A stretch of DNA of 14,791 nt, from positions 1-14,791 of the forward strand of contig DAOUEW010000185.1 in assembly GCA_034430275.1 (NCBI GenBank). The letters are read 5' to 3'. Shown piece after piece: positions 1 through 6,584 of the stretch (position 1 is the first letter of the stretch; each line of letters opens with the position of its first letter). Both the position numbers and the translations under genes were made by a program. Origin of the DNA: JAUVXJ01 sp034430275. Its GTDB lineage: Bacteria; Chloroflexota; Anaerolineae; UBA7937; B3-Chlor. Under the pieces are notes generated by a model. The model ran no database searches, was not told the origin of the DNA, and worked only from the letters and a program-made list of their open reading frames with translations.

Positions 1-306
1 TTGTATGAGGATATCCAGATGCGAGACATCTATGGGCTGACCAACGAGCAGATAGCCACGAGGGCCCTGGTGGGGATTGGCGGTGGTGTCCTCGCCGCGG
101 GTGCGGGCTTGACAGTTGCCGCAATGGTGGGTGCCCCCGCTGTAGTAGCTGCGGCGGCTGGAATCATGGCGGCCGTGGCGGTGCAGGCGGCCTGGGACTG
201 GTGGGTTGCGCCACGCCTCTTCAGGTGGGGCGCCTTGTATGGACCTTATGAGCCCAGGCCAACCGTGATGACCAGCGCCAATAGACTCAAGCTACTCAGC
301 CCGTAG
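1..306 (+). CDS. Small Ala/Gly-rich membrane protein, unknown function
   Basis: I do not recognise this protein. The frame is open to the window edge, so a TTG start at base 1 or a start further upstream are both possible. A better internal choice is the ATG at 19-21 (protein beginning MRDIYGLTNEQ), because a GAGG lies about 8 bases before it; that would give 95 residues. After a short charged N-terminus there is a long, very Ala/Gly/Val-rich hydrophobic stretch (roughly residues 24-64 of the longer form). It is probably two membrane helices joined by a Gly-Ala-Pro turn, followed by a WDWW aromatic patch at the membrane edge. The basic tail (about 35 residues) contains PRLFRW and ends LLSP. 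The next gene starts 23 bases after the stop, so the two are probably co-transcribed. There is no signal-peptidase site or known motif. Being a real gene is fairly likely; function is unknown. Confidence 0.55.
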   Translation: MYEDIQMRDIYGLTNEQIATRALVGIGGGVLAAGAGLTVAAMVGAPAVVAAAAGIMAAVAVQAAWDWWVAPRLFRWGALYGPYEPRPTVMTSANRLKLLSP

Positions 307-329
307 CCCTAACTGAGGGGGTAAGCGTC

Positions 330-866
330 ATGACTGCACCAGATCCCGATATTGCCGATGCCTGTGTTGTGTTCCTCGCTACGTTCGGTGTGGGGTCAGC
401 CTTCTTTGGCTACGGATTGTCCATACGTTTGGGTTACTACAAGCGGTACTTCCTGGTGCAGGGGCCAGCTCCTCTCTTCGGGCCGGCCAACTATCACTTC
501 ATGATACTGCTCGGCGCGATCCTGATCGTCCTCGGGGTTGCCATGTTGCCTGGAGATGTGGAGACCAGGCAGGATCTGCTCTTGTATGGCTTCGGCTCCG
601 CCCTCATCCTGGCCTTCATTGTGGGCTTCTGGCAGCCCTGGTGGCTGAAGCCGAAGTGGATCAGGCACCTTAAGGAGAACCACCCGGACATCTACCCTTT
701 CTTGCGGGAGGCCGCCCAGGAGGAGGTGGGCACCGACCAGGAGAAGGCTGAGGAGTGGGCCAGCAAGATGGACACGGTGGAGACTCAGAACGAGTGGGTT
801 GCGGAGGTGCGGAAGCGGCTGGGCATGCCGGACCCCAGGACCACTGAGGCCACTGAGGACGAGTGA
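330..866 (+). CDS. Three-helix membrane protein with acidic cytosolic tail, unknown function
   Basis: No family recognised. The ATG at 330 follows a GAGGGGG tract at a normal ribosome-binding distance. The 178-residue protein has three hydrophobic segments, at about residues 13-33 (VVFLATFGVGSAFFGYGLSI), 54-74 (FMILLGAILIVLGVAML) and 83-105 (LLLYGFGSALILAFIVGFW). A WQPWWLKPKW interfacial patch follows the last helix. The remaining 70 or so residues are soluble, highly charged and probably helical (many E, K and D), ending in an acidic EATEDE tail. The segment between helices 1 and 2 carries a basic, aromatic loop (GYYKRYFLVQG). Its position 23 bases behind the previous small membrane protein suggests a two-gene unit and perhaps a small complex, which is inference only. 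No catalytic motif is visible. Confidence 0.7.
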   Translation: MTAPDPDIADACVVFLATFGVGSAFFGYGLSIRLGYYKRYFLVQGPAPLFGPANYHFMILLGAILIVLGVAMLPGDVETRQDLLLYGFGSALILAFIVGFWQPWWLKPKWIRHLKENHPDIYPFLREAAQEEVGTDQEKAEEWASKMDTVETQNEWVAEVRKRLGMPDPRTTEATEDE

Positions 867-1053
867 AGAGTGTCCAAAGGGCGTGTCATAGACATACTAG
901 CTCCCCGTTTCTGGAGGAGAACGTCGTGACCCGAGTCAGTTCATCAGCGAGGCCTGGCAAGCTTGCTGAGTCTCACATACCCAACAGAGCACAACCTGGC
1001 GGTAACAGAGACACACGCAGAATGGTGGCGCACCCTCGAAAGGGGAAAGAAGA
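867..1053. other. Intergenic spacer before the secreted repeat protein
   Basis: This 187-base gap contains no convincing gene. An AGGGG at 1041-1045, 8 bases before the ATG at 1054, is the ribosome-binding site of the next gene. A CATACT with a weak GTGTCC 17 bases upstream (near 872-895) is the only promoter-like pairing I see, and it is too poor to call. Confidence 0.4.
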
Positions 1054-2526
1054 ATGAGAATCAAAGCACTGGCATCCGTGGCCCTCTTCCTCGGTCTTCT
1101 GCTTTGCGCTTCTGTCGCTCTCGCGGCGTTCTACCCCGAGGAAAGCGTAGGCATTGGCAACACCGATACCTGGGTCATGAACGTCCACGAGACCCTGGAC
1201 GCCAACGTCGTCGCCTCCTTCCTCGACCGCGACGGCTACGCTGCCTCATACGTGGAAGAGACCATCGCACCCCTCTGGAACACCAGTTTCGCACCCTCCG
1301 ATTCCGGCGTGGACAGCGGCTGGCTGGGCTCCATGACCATCGATTCCCTGCGCCCTATCGTAGCCGCTGTGGAAGTCCACTGGGAGGACATCCCCCGAGG
1401 CGATGGGTACAGCGCCGTTGGCTACATCGACGCGGCCCAGGGGGGCCACGAGATCTTCTTCCCCGGCCTCTCCAAGACCGGATACTGGAGAACCATAACC
1501 ACCATTCAGTGCCTGGACACCCAGGACTGTCACGTCTTCATGACCTACCGCGACCGCGATGGCACTGCCATCACCGGCAGTCCCTTCGAGGACACTATTC
1601 AGCCCTTCTCCCAGGAGACCTACGACCCCTGGGACCCCACTCTCAACCCCAACATCCCCGAGCAGCAGTACACGCCTTCACCCTGGTATGGCAGCCTCCA
1701 GGTCACTTCCACCCAGGAGATCGCAGGGGTGGCCCGCACCCACTGCCGCAAGGGACACGCCTCGGCCTACAACTCCTGCTTCGCCGGGACCGACACCACC
1801 CTCTACTTCCCCTCTCTCAACAGAAGGAACTTCGATGATTGGTCCGGCCAATCGGACTGGTCCAATCTCAGCGTGCAGAATACCAACGCCTTCGGTATCA
1901 CCATCTACGTCAACTTCTACGAACGCGACGGAAGCCTGGAACTCGCTCTCTCAGAGAACCTCGATCCCTACGAGTCTGTGACCTACAACATGAAGACTGA
2001 TGCGAGGTTCGAGAACATGGTCAACCCGTTCAGCGGCAGTGCGGTGGTCACCTCCACCTATCCCATCGTGGGTTCGTGCAGCGGGATCCGCGTGCCCCTG
2101 AATGGCGTGTCATCTGCCTACACGGCAGTCACCGAAGGCTCCTCCGAACTGGCCTTTCCCATAGCCTATCGGGTCAAGGAAGGAAGCACCTGGCGCATGT
2201 ACTCTGGGGTCGTGATTCAAAACCCCGATCCTGAAAACGAGATCACTGTCCACGTCCGGTGGTTCTACTATGACCAGCAGGAAGAGTTCCAGACAATAGA
2301 GTTCGACGATGACATACCCGCCAATGGCTCCCACGGCTACAACACACGCTACGGTGGTCAGACCCCCGGTGGTGCCGCGACACTCGAGCCTCTCGAAGAC
2401 ACCTGGAGCGGCACGGTGGTCGTGACTACCACCAGCCCACTGGGCATAACGGGCTTGGCCCACAACACCGCCAAGTACACCACCTCCAAGTGGATGACCA
2501 ACTATAACGGCATCCCGGTAGAGTAG
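1054..2526 (+). CDS. Exported protein with four tandem beta-rich repeats
   Basis: A 490-residue secreted protein of unknown role. The N-terminus is a textbook Sec signal peptide: MRIK, a hydrophobic core (residues 5-21), then ALA before AFYPEE, so cleavage is likely after residue 24. The Cys at 18 lacks a proper lipobox, so it is not a lipoprotein. The mature part is four copies of one unit of about 80-115 residues: roughly 28-110, 133-232, 250-345 and 366-472. Shared landmarks are a FP or W near the start (FFPGL, YFPSL, AFPIA), a VQN-type strand, a FYxRDG-type turn (FLDRDG, YRDRDG, FYERDG, FYYDQQ), a TYN or GYN strand, and a closing GS-VVTST-PI-G strand (SLQVTSTQEIAG, SAVVTSTYPIVG, TVVVTTTSPLGITG). 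This pattern resembles Ig-like repeat proteins that I associate with Chloroflexota; that is recollection, not a search. Paired Cys in repeat 2 may form disulfides. The ATG at 1054 has AGGGG 8 bases upstream. Likely a surface or matrix protein. Confidence 0.8.
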   Translation: MRIKALASVALFLGLLLCASVALAAFYPEESVGIGNTDTWVMNVHETLDANVVASFLDRDGYAASYVEETIAPLWNTSFAPSDSGVDSGWLGSMTIDSLRPIVAAVEVHWEDIPRGDGYSAVGYIDAAQGGHEIFFPGLSKTGYWRTITTIQCLDTQDCHVFMTYRDRDGTAITGSPFEDTIQPFSQETYDPWDPTLNPNIPEQQYTPSPWYGSLQVTSTQEIAGVARTHCRKGHASAYNSCFAGTDTTLYFPSLNRRNFDDWSGQSDWSNLSVQNTNAFGITIYVNFYERDGSLELALSENLDPYESVTYNMKTDARFENMVNPFSGSAVVTSTYPIVGSCSGIRVPLNGVSSAYTAVTEGSSELAFPIAYRVKEGSTWRMYSGVVIQNPDPENEITVHVRWFYYDQQEEFQTIEFDDDIPANGSHGYNTRYGGQTPGGAATLEPLEDTWSGTVVVTTTSPLGITGLAHNTAKYTTSKWMTNYNGIPVE

Positions 2527-2593
2527 CTCGGGCCTGGGGCCTTGGGTCCCATTCCATCCTCGCCGCCCAGGCGGCCCGGCTTCTGAAGGTCTT

Positions 2594-2680
2594 CCCCTCC
2601 CTCGATGGGAGGGGATTGAGGGGAGGGTGAACCGCTCCCCTCACCCCCACCTCCACTCCTCCCCCCTCGAGGGGGAGGAG
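2594..2680. repeat. Cluster of three consecutive perfect inverted repeats
   Basis: Three GC-rich dyads follow each other within 87 bases. CCCCTCCC (2594-2601) pairs with GGGAGGGG (2607-2614). TGAGGGGAG (2617-2625) pairs with CTCCCCTCA (2635-2643). CTCCTCCCCC (2656-2665) pairs with GGGGGAGGAG (2671-2680). All three stems are perfect, with loops of 5, 9 and 5 bases; the first and last loops contain TCGA. The design looks like an interspersed bacterial palindromic repeat element (REP/MITE-like) that also lies downstream of the gene ending at 2526 and could halt transcription or protect the mRNA end. Only one copy is in this window, so its repeated nature is inferred. Confidence 0.6.
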
Positions 2681-2912
2681 GCTCGCAGCGGCTTGTAGTA
2701 TGCGCTTTGGCGCATGCTGAAGGGCAAGACCCCCCTGCGAGGCCGATTCGCAGGCTGGACCCGGGAAAGCATCCTGAGTAGTCGCCGAGCAGCGCATCGA
2801 ACCCTGCCGCTTGCTCAGCCGTTGGGCAGTAGGCCAGTCCGACCCGCATGCTTCGATACGCCCTTCGGCCCACTCAGCATGCTACATCGGCGACACGCGC
2901 TCCCGACCCCGA

Positions 2913-2976
2913 CTGAGCCCGGTCGAAGGGGATACGTCCTGAGCTCGTCGAAGCCTGCCCTGAGCCCAGTCGAAGG
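2913..2976. repeat. Short dispersed repeat, three tandem-like units (CTGAGCCC..GTCGAAGG)
   Basis: Three variants of one 15-17 base word occur in 64 bases: CTGAGCCCGGTCGAAGG (2913-2929), CTGAGCTCGTCGAAG (2939-2953) and CTGAGCCCAGTCGAAGG (2960-2976). A fourth copy is at 4703-4718, beyond the propeller gene. Intergenic placement and near-identity fit a genome-wide dispersed short repeat rather than coding sequence. From general experience this word is very common in environmental bacterial genomes; the genome-wide count is not visible here. Confidence 0.65.
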
Positions 2977-3035
2977 CGACGCGGGCCGTGCTCACCTTCA
3001 CTGCAACCCTCCCTCGACGAGCGGGTGAAGACAAA

Positions 3036-3065
3036 GAAAGCTCCCCCGTTGCCGAGGGAGCTTTC
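3036..3065 (-). terminator. Rho-independent terminator, probably for the propeller gene
   Basis: GAAAGCTCCC (3036-3045) and GGGAGCTTTC (3056-3065) form a perfect 10-bp stem with a 10-base loop. On the - strand the stem is followed by TTTGT, and the A/T-rich stem base supplies further Us. It lies about 90 bases beyond the stop of the propeller gene. On the + strand it is followed by GCTTT, so it may work in both directions between the convergent genes. Confidence 0.7.
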
Positions 3066-3152
3066 GCTTTGTCGCCTAATCGAACCGGGGCCGCCCATCG
3101 GGCACCACACGCGTGCCCGGACAGGCCGGTCGGCTCGCGATGCGGCCCGATC

Positions 3153-4523
3153 CTACGGTGCGTACTTGATGGTCACGAAGTCGGACCCGGTACCCTTGCC
3201 TCCACTACCGCCCACGACGTAGACGTTGCCGGTGGTGGGGCACACTCCTACCGCATTCCCCTGGTCGAACGCGTTCCCAGGTCCATTGTAGCGGTTCGCC
3301 CACTTGTGGCCGCCACCAACCCCCTTGGCAAGTATGTGCAAGTCCCCACTCGTGGCAGCCCTCGAGCTGAAGCCGGTCACGTAGACCCTCTTGTTCTCGA
3401 CTTCGATGTCGTTGGGCACATCGTTTTGCCCTAGTTGGAAACCCCAGCGCCTCACCCACTTCTGCACACCCTTGCGACTGTAGCGGAGGATAACGTAGTC
3501 GGCATCCCCGCGTCCGGTCACGCTGGAACCGGCGACGAATACACCCTTGCCCTCGACGTCGATGCCATAGCCGACATCCGGCCCGTTGGCATTGCCATTG
3601 TACCGCTTGGCCCACATGACGTTACCGGACCTGCTGAACCTCACGGTGACGATGTCGCAGTTCGCCGAGGTGCGGTAGCTGTAACCCGTGATGTACGGGA
3701 AATTGTAGCTATCCAGGGCGATGTCCAGGGACCCGTCGTTCTCGCTATAGCTGCTGTTCCACCGTCCCACCCAGAGTTGCTTTCCGTTCGGAGCGTACTT
3801 CACCAGGCAGTAGTCCCAATCGGTGCCGTCGCCCTTGCTGGGGCCGGTTACGTAGACGTTGTTATCGGCGTCGACGGCCACAGCCCGTGCGATGTCGCCA
3901 CCGTTGCCGGGACCATCGTACCGTTTGACCCACTTCGTGGCTCCATCCGGCGCATACTTGATGGTCACGAAGTCATAGGCCGACCCCGCTCCGGTACTGA
4001 AACCGGTCACGATGATGTTCCCGTAGCTATCCAGCGCCATGTCCATGCCACCATCGTCTTTGGAGCCTGCGCTGCTATACCGCTTCACCCACTTCTGAGC
4101 ACCGGAGGAGTTGTACTTGACCGTGACTACGTCGCCGTCGGTACTAGAGCCGAAGCTCCGACCGGTCACGTAAACGTTGCCATCGTCATCCACGACGATG
4201 GCTCTGGCTCCGTCCCAATCGTTTCCGGTGCCGTCGTAGCGCTTCATCCACTTCACGGCCCCGTTGGCCCCATACTTGATGACCAGGTAGTCCTCCAAAG
4301 AAGAGCCACCGTCGCTCCTGCCGGCAACGTAGACATTGCCCGACTTGTCAAAGGCCAGTGCCGCAGCCTCGTCAACCTCGTTCGCTGGGCCGTTGTACCG
4401 CTTTAGCCAGTAGCGGGTGGCGCCTGCTTCAATCGCGGGCGTGACCAAGGCCAGCAGCACGAGAGTGAAGAGAACCGCCCTCGCGGCCCGGTGCAAGCCT
4501 ACCCGGAATCTGCTAGTCTTCAT
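3153..4523 (-). CDS. Exported eight-bladed SBBP beta-propeller protein
   Basis: 456 residues, non-enzymatic in appearance. The ATG at 4523 is chosen because GGGAGGT lies 5 bases upstream and the protein then begins with a signal peptide (MKTSRFRVGLHRAAR, hydrophobic core 16-30, AGA near 33-35); a longer frame to 4610 would hide this signal. After cleavage there are eight units of about 52 residues, each with D-x-A/G...D-x-x-G-N-V-Y-V-T-G-x-S followed by D(F/Y)VTxKY...G...W-KRY-G. These are the marks of the beta-propeller SBBP repeat family. The first residues (RYWLKRYNG) supply the last strand of a blade, and the C-terminus (DFVTIKYAP) supplies its partner, so the ring can close by the usual Velcro arrangement. 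Repeats are also visible in DNA: the same 20 bases occur at 3163-3182 and 3955-3974. Role unknown; probably a surface or periplasmic binding or scaffold protein. Confidence 0.85.
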   Translation of the reverse strand: MKTSRFRVGLHRAARAVLFTLVLLALVTPAIEAGATRYWLKRYNGPANEVDEAAALAFDKSGNVYVAGRSDGGSSLEDYLVIKYGANGAVKWMKRYDGTGNDWDGARAIVVDDDGNVYVTGRSFGSSTDGDVVTVKYNSSGAQKWVKRYSSAGSKDDGGMDMALDSYGNIIVTGFSTGAGSAYDFVTIKYAPDGATKWVKRYDGPGNGGDIARAVAVDADNNVYVTGPSKGDGTDWDYCLVKYAPNGKQLWVGRWNSSYSENDGSLDIALDSYNFPYITGYSYRTSANCDIVTVRFSRSGNVMWAKRYNGNANGPDVGYGIDVEGKGVFVAGSSVTGRGDADYVILRYSRKGVQKWVRRWGFQLGQNDVPNDIEVENKRVYVTGFSSRAATSGDLHILAKGVGGGHKWANRYNGPGNAFDQGNAVGVCPTTGNVYVVGGSGGKGTGSDFVTIKYAP

Positions 4524-4608
4524 AGCTACCTCCCATGTAGTATCTACTCTGCTGCCCGATGCGTGAACCAGAACACAATGGAGACTCCGATACCCTATGT
4601 ACTCTACC

Positions 4609-4638
4609 ATTATACCTTACAGGGCGCAAACGCGCCAA
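4609..4638 (-). promoter_or_regulatory. Sigma-70-type promoter of the propeller gene
   Basis: Read on the - strand: TTGGCG (4638-4633), an 18-base spacer, then a perfect TATAAT (4614-4609), about 85 bases before the ATG at 4523. The -35 matches consensus at four of six positions. A small dyad, GGCGC-AAAC-GCGCC (4623-4636), covers the spacer and edge of the -35 and could be a repressor site or chance. Confidence 0.6.
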
Positions 4639-5041
4639 CTCAGGTTTCGAGGGTGCCACAAGATCGAGATTGGAGTCGCCATGAAGCTCATCCTCAGCCG
4701 CGCTGAGCCCGTCGAAGGACAGGCCGCACGCAGCATCGGAAGGTGAGCCACGGGGCCGGAGGGTTGGACGGCCGCGGACATGTGTATCGTGCCTCCTTCT
4801 TGGGCACCTTCGACTTCGACGCTATGCGGAAGCAGGTCTCCTTTGGCTACATAAGTACGTCTCGACGAAATGATATGGGTAGAATATGAAGAAGTAGTTA
4901 AGCAACTATGTCGATCGGATGAAAACCCTCTCCCCGCAACGCAGACCCGTCTTGCAGAACCTGAGGATGGACCTCCTATTCGGTCGTCACCCACAGCGCC
5001 CCTGCGTCGATGCCGTGACCTGCCAACCACGGCGTCCTCCG
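4639..5041. other. Divergent intergenic region with no recognisable gene
   Basis: About 400 bases between the two divergent promoters. Frames open here lack ribosome-binding sites, and one simply extends the oxidoreductase upstream of its own promoter and start. It contains one dispersed repeat (4703-4718) and an unusually A/T-rich patch (about 4850-4920) that contrasts with the GC-rich flanks. That patch may be a regulatory region or old remnant. I see no coding family in it. Confidence 0.5.
4703..4718. repeat. Dispersed short repeat copy (CTGAGCCCGTCGAAGG)
   Basis: CTGAGCCCGTCGAAGG matches the three units at 2913-2976 apart from a one-base difference in the middle (CCGT versus CCGGT or CCAGT). 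It is intergenic, like the others. Confidence 0.6.
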
Positions 5042-5070
5042 TTGACACCACGCGCTCGGGAAGTTATAAT
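5042..5070 (+). promoter_or_regulatory. Perfect-consensus sigma-70 promoter for the oxidoreductase operon
   Basis: TTGACA (5042-5047), exactly 17 bases, then TATAAT (5065-5070). Both boxes are perfect. Transcription should begin near 5077, giving a leader of about 25 bases before the ATG at 5102. This also argues against any longer upstream start for the oxidoreductase. Confidence 0.85.
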
Positions 5071-5101
5071 CTCCACCGTACGTGTCAGAAGGGGGAAAGA
5101 C

Positions 5102-6562
5102 ATGGAAATCGACAGGGACAGGTGCACTGGTTGCGGATACTGCTTGTTGAGCTGCCCGGTGGGGGCCATAGACTCCAATGGCTGGGCCACCCTGGACCAA
5201 GAGAAGTGCACCCGCTGCGGAATCTGCGCGACTGTCTGTCCCAACGATGCCATCGCGGGCGACGTAACCCCCACCAAATCCGTGCCCCAGTACGAGCCGG
5301 CCTATGACGCAGCCATCATCGGCTCCGGAATCGGTGGTCTGATGACCGCGGCAGCCCTGGCCAGGGAAGGGCGGCGCGTGGGCGTTTTCGAGAAGCTCTC
5401 CTTCGTCGGCGGACGTTACACCGAGATAGACTACCGTGGTTATGCCGTGACCACCGGCGCGTGGACGTCCCTTGGACCGAAGTCCAATATCGGAGCGTTC
5501 CTTGAGGAAGTGGGAGCCCAGGTGGAGTACGTCAGCCTCCGCGACAAGGGCTGCCACCAGCAGTTCACTGTCCGTTTCCAGGACGGTAGGGACTTCCCCT
5601 CCCTGCAGGCGATGCTCTCGCGCCAGGAATGGCGGTCTTACGTCCGAGCGATGGTCCGGGGCAGGAAGATGGACCTCACAGACGCCAGCACCCACGACTA
5701 CGTAGAGGAACACGTCTCCAACGACGACCTCCTTTCCACCGTCAACGCCATAGCGGCCACAGCCTCCGGAGTGGACAGCGATCACTTTCCCGCCAGCGAG
5801 TACATCGTGGTCACCAAGGACACCGCCGGCGCCGGGCTCGATTTCGCATGCACGGTCGGTGGCGTGCGCAGCCTGATCCAGGCGTTGGAGAAGGTCGTCA
5901 CCTCCCACGGTGGTCAGGTGTTTACAGGTGCGGAGGTCAGCCGCGTACTGCTGGAAGAGGGGAAGGCCGTGGGCGTGGCCTTGAAGAACGGCGATCGGGT
6001 CCGGGCGGAGACTGTGATCCACAACGGCGGTGTGCGAAGATTGGTCAAGCTAGTAGGGCCGGAGAACCTCCCGTCAGACTACGTATCCCGGGTCGAGAAA
6101 CTCGTGCCCGTGGATTGCGCGGCCATCATCGTGGGCACCACCGAATCGCTGCTTACCGAGGCACCCATCCTCATGACCCCAGGCACCAACCGTGTGGCGG
6201 GCATCTTCGAGCCCAGCTTCCTGGATCCCAGCGTCGCCCCACCAGGGAAGCACATGCTGGATGTCTTTCTCCCCTTCTACTCCGAAGATCGGACCCGGGA
6301 ACTCGAACTGGCTATGGACGACCTGCGGACCCTGTTCCCCAACTTCGACGACGTGTTGGACATGGTGGTGCCCATGTGCTTCACCGGAGCCTGGACAGGC
6401 GCCGAGACCGGCCAAACCTTTGGGCAGGTAGGAGACCAGAGAATGGAGCCCAAGAGCCCCATCCCCAATCTCTACCTGGTGGGCATGGACGCAGTAGGCA
6501 GCGGAGCCGCAGGGGACCTGATCCCCGTCGGCGTGCGGCGACTGCTGGAGCACCTTGTTTGA
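5102..6562 (+). CDS. Ferredoxin-fused CrtI/phytoene-desaturase-like FAD oxidoreductase
   Basis: 486 residues. The start at ATG 5102 is fixed by the promoter just upstream and an AGGGGGAAAG ribosome-binding site. Residues 1-55 are a two-cluster 4Fe-4S ferredoxin module: Cys 8, 11, 14, 18-Pro and Cys 36, 39, 42, 46-Pro, both in CxxCxxCxxxCP spacing. A linker leads to an FAD Rossmann fold at about residue 69, with GSGIGG (74-79) and a ribose-binding Glu at 97 in VGVFEK, followed by GGRYTE, typical of the CrtI / amine-oxidase-like flavoprotein group. A C-terminal FAD-contact motif, NLYLVGMDAVGSGAAGD, lies near 455-472. The middle is a divergent substrate domain. Family members desaturate, isomerise or reduce isoprenoid or other hydrophobic substrates; fused ferredoxin clusters suggest one-electron transfer to or from FAD, probably reductive chemistry (inference). 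No membrane helices. maoC starts 22 bases later. The substrate is not identifiable. Confidence 0.85.
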   Translation: MEIDRDRCTGCGYCLLSCPVGAIDSNGWATLDQEKCTRCGICATVCPNDAIAGDVTPTKSVPQYEPAYDAAIIGSGIGGLMTAAALAREGRRVGVFEKLSFVGGRYTEIDYRGYAVTTGAWTSLGPKSNIGAFLEEVGAQVEYVSLRDKGCHQQFTVRFQDGRDFPSLQAMLSRQEWRSYVRAMVRGRKMDLTDASTHDYVEEHVSNDDLLSTVNAIAATASGVDSDHFPASEYIVVTKDTAGAGLDFACTVGGVRSLIQALEKVVTSHGGQVFTGAEVSRVLLEEGKAVGVALKNGDRVRAETVIHNGGVRRLVKLVGPENLPSDYVSRVEKLVPVDCAAIIVGTTESLLTEAPILMTPGTNRVAGIFEPSFLDPSVAPPGKHMLDVFLPFYSEDRTRELELAMDDLRTLFPNFDDVLDMVVPMCFTGAWTGAETGQTFGQVGDQRMEPKSPIPNLYLVGMDAVGSGAAGDLIPVGVRRLLEHLV

Positions 6563-6584
6563 ACACAGACTCAGGGAGGGTCCA

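Larger units (their letters stand above)
2527..3152. other. Repeat-rich non-coding region between convergent genes
   Basis: This 626-base gap lies between the secreted repeat protein (+) and the propeller gene (-), whose 3' ends face each other. Open frames here have no ribosome-binding site and overlap low-complexity repeats, so I call none. It contains a GCCGCC-CA-GGCGGC dyad at 2562-2575, the nested GC-rich inverted repeats at 2594-2680, an ATGCGC-TTTG-GCGCAT hairpin at 2700-2715, the dispersed CTGAGCCC...GTCGAAGG repeats at 2913-2976 and a terminator at 3036-3065. The segment 2716-2912 has no structure I can name. Confidence 0.7.

Noticed and set aside
867..1053. Promoter CATACT/GTGTCC before the secreted repeat protein
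   Set aside because: Only three or four of six positions match in each box, far weaker than the other promoters in this window.
1054..1125. Lipoprotein signal at Cys 18 of the secreted repeat protein
   Set aside because: The residues before Cys are LLL, without a small residue at -1, and a clean ALA signal-peptidase I site follows.
963..1838. 291-codon + frame overlapping the secreted repeat protein
   Set aside because: Arg/Pro/His-rich composition, no start signal, and the overlapping frame has a signal peptide and repeat structure.
3435..4406. 323-codon + strand frame with repeating peptide pattern
   Set aside because: It is the antisense of the SBBP propeller; the periodicity comes from the propeller repeats. 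The SBBP frame has a signal peptide, ribosome-binding site and promoter.
3153..4523. Regularly spaced DNA repeats suggesting a CRISPR array
   Set aside because: Spacing is about 156 bases, repeats are imperfect and all in one protein frame with conserved beta-propeller residues.
4976..6022. 348-codon - strand frame opposite the oxidoreductase
   Set aside because: It overlaps the ferredoxin Cys motifs and the FAD-binding motif encoded on +. No ribosome-binding site or domain.
5102..6562. Carotenoid phytoene desaturase (crtI) as a specific name
   Set aside because: Only the general fold is supported. The fused ferredoxin and absence of crtB-like or other carotenoid genes argue against a specific assignment.
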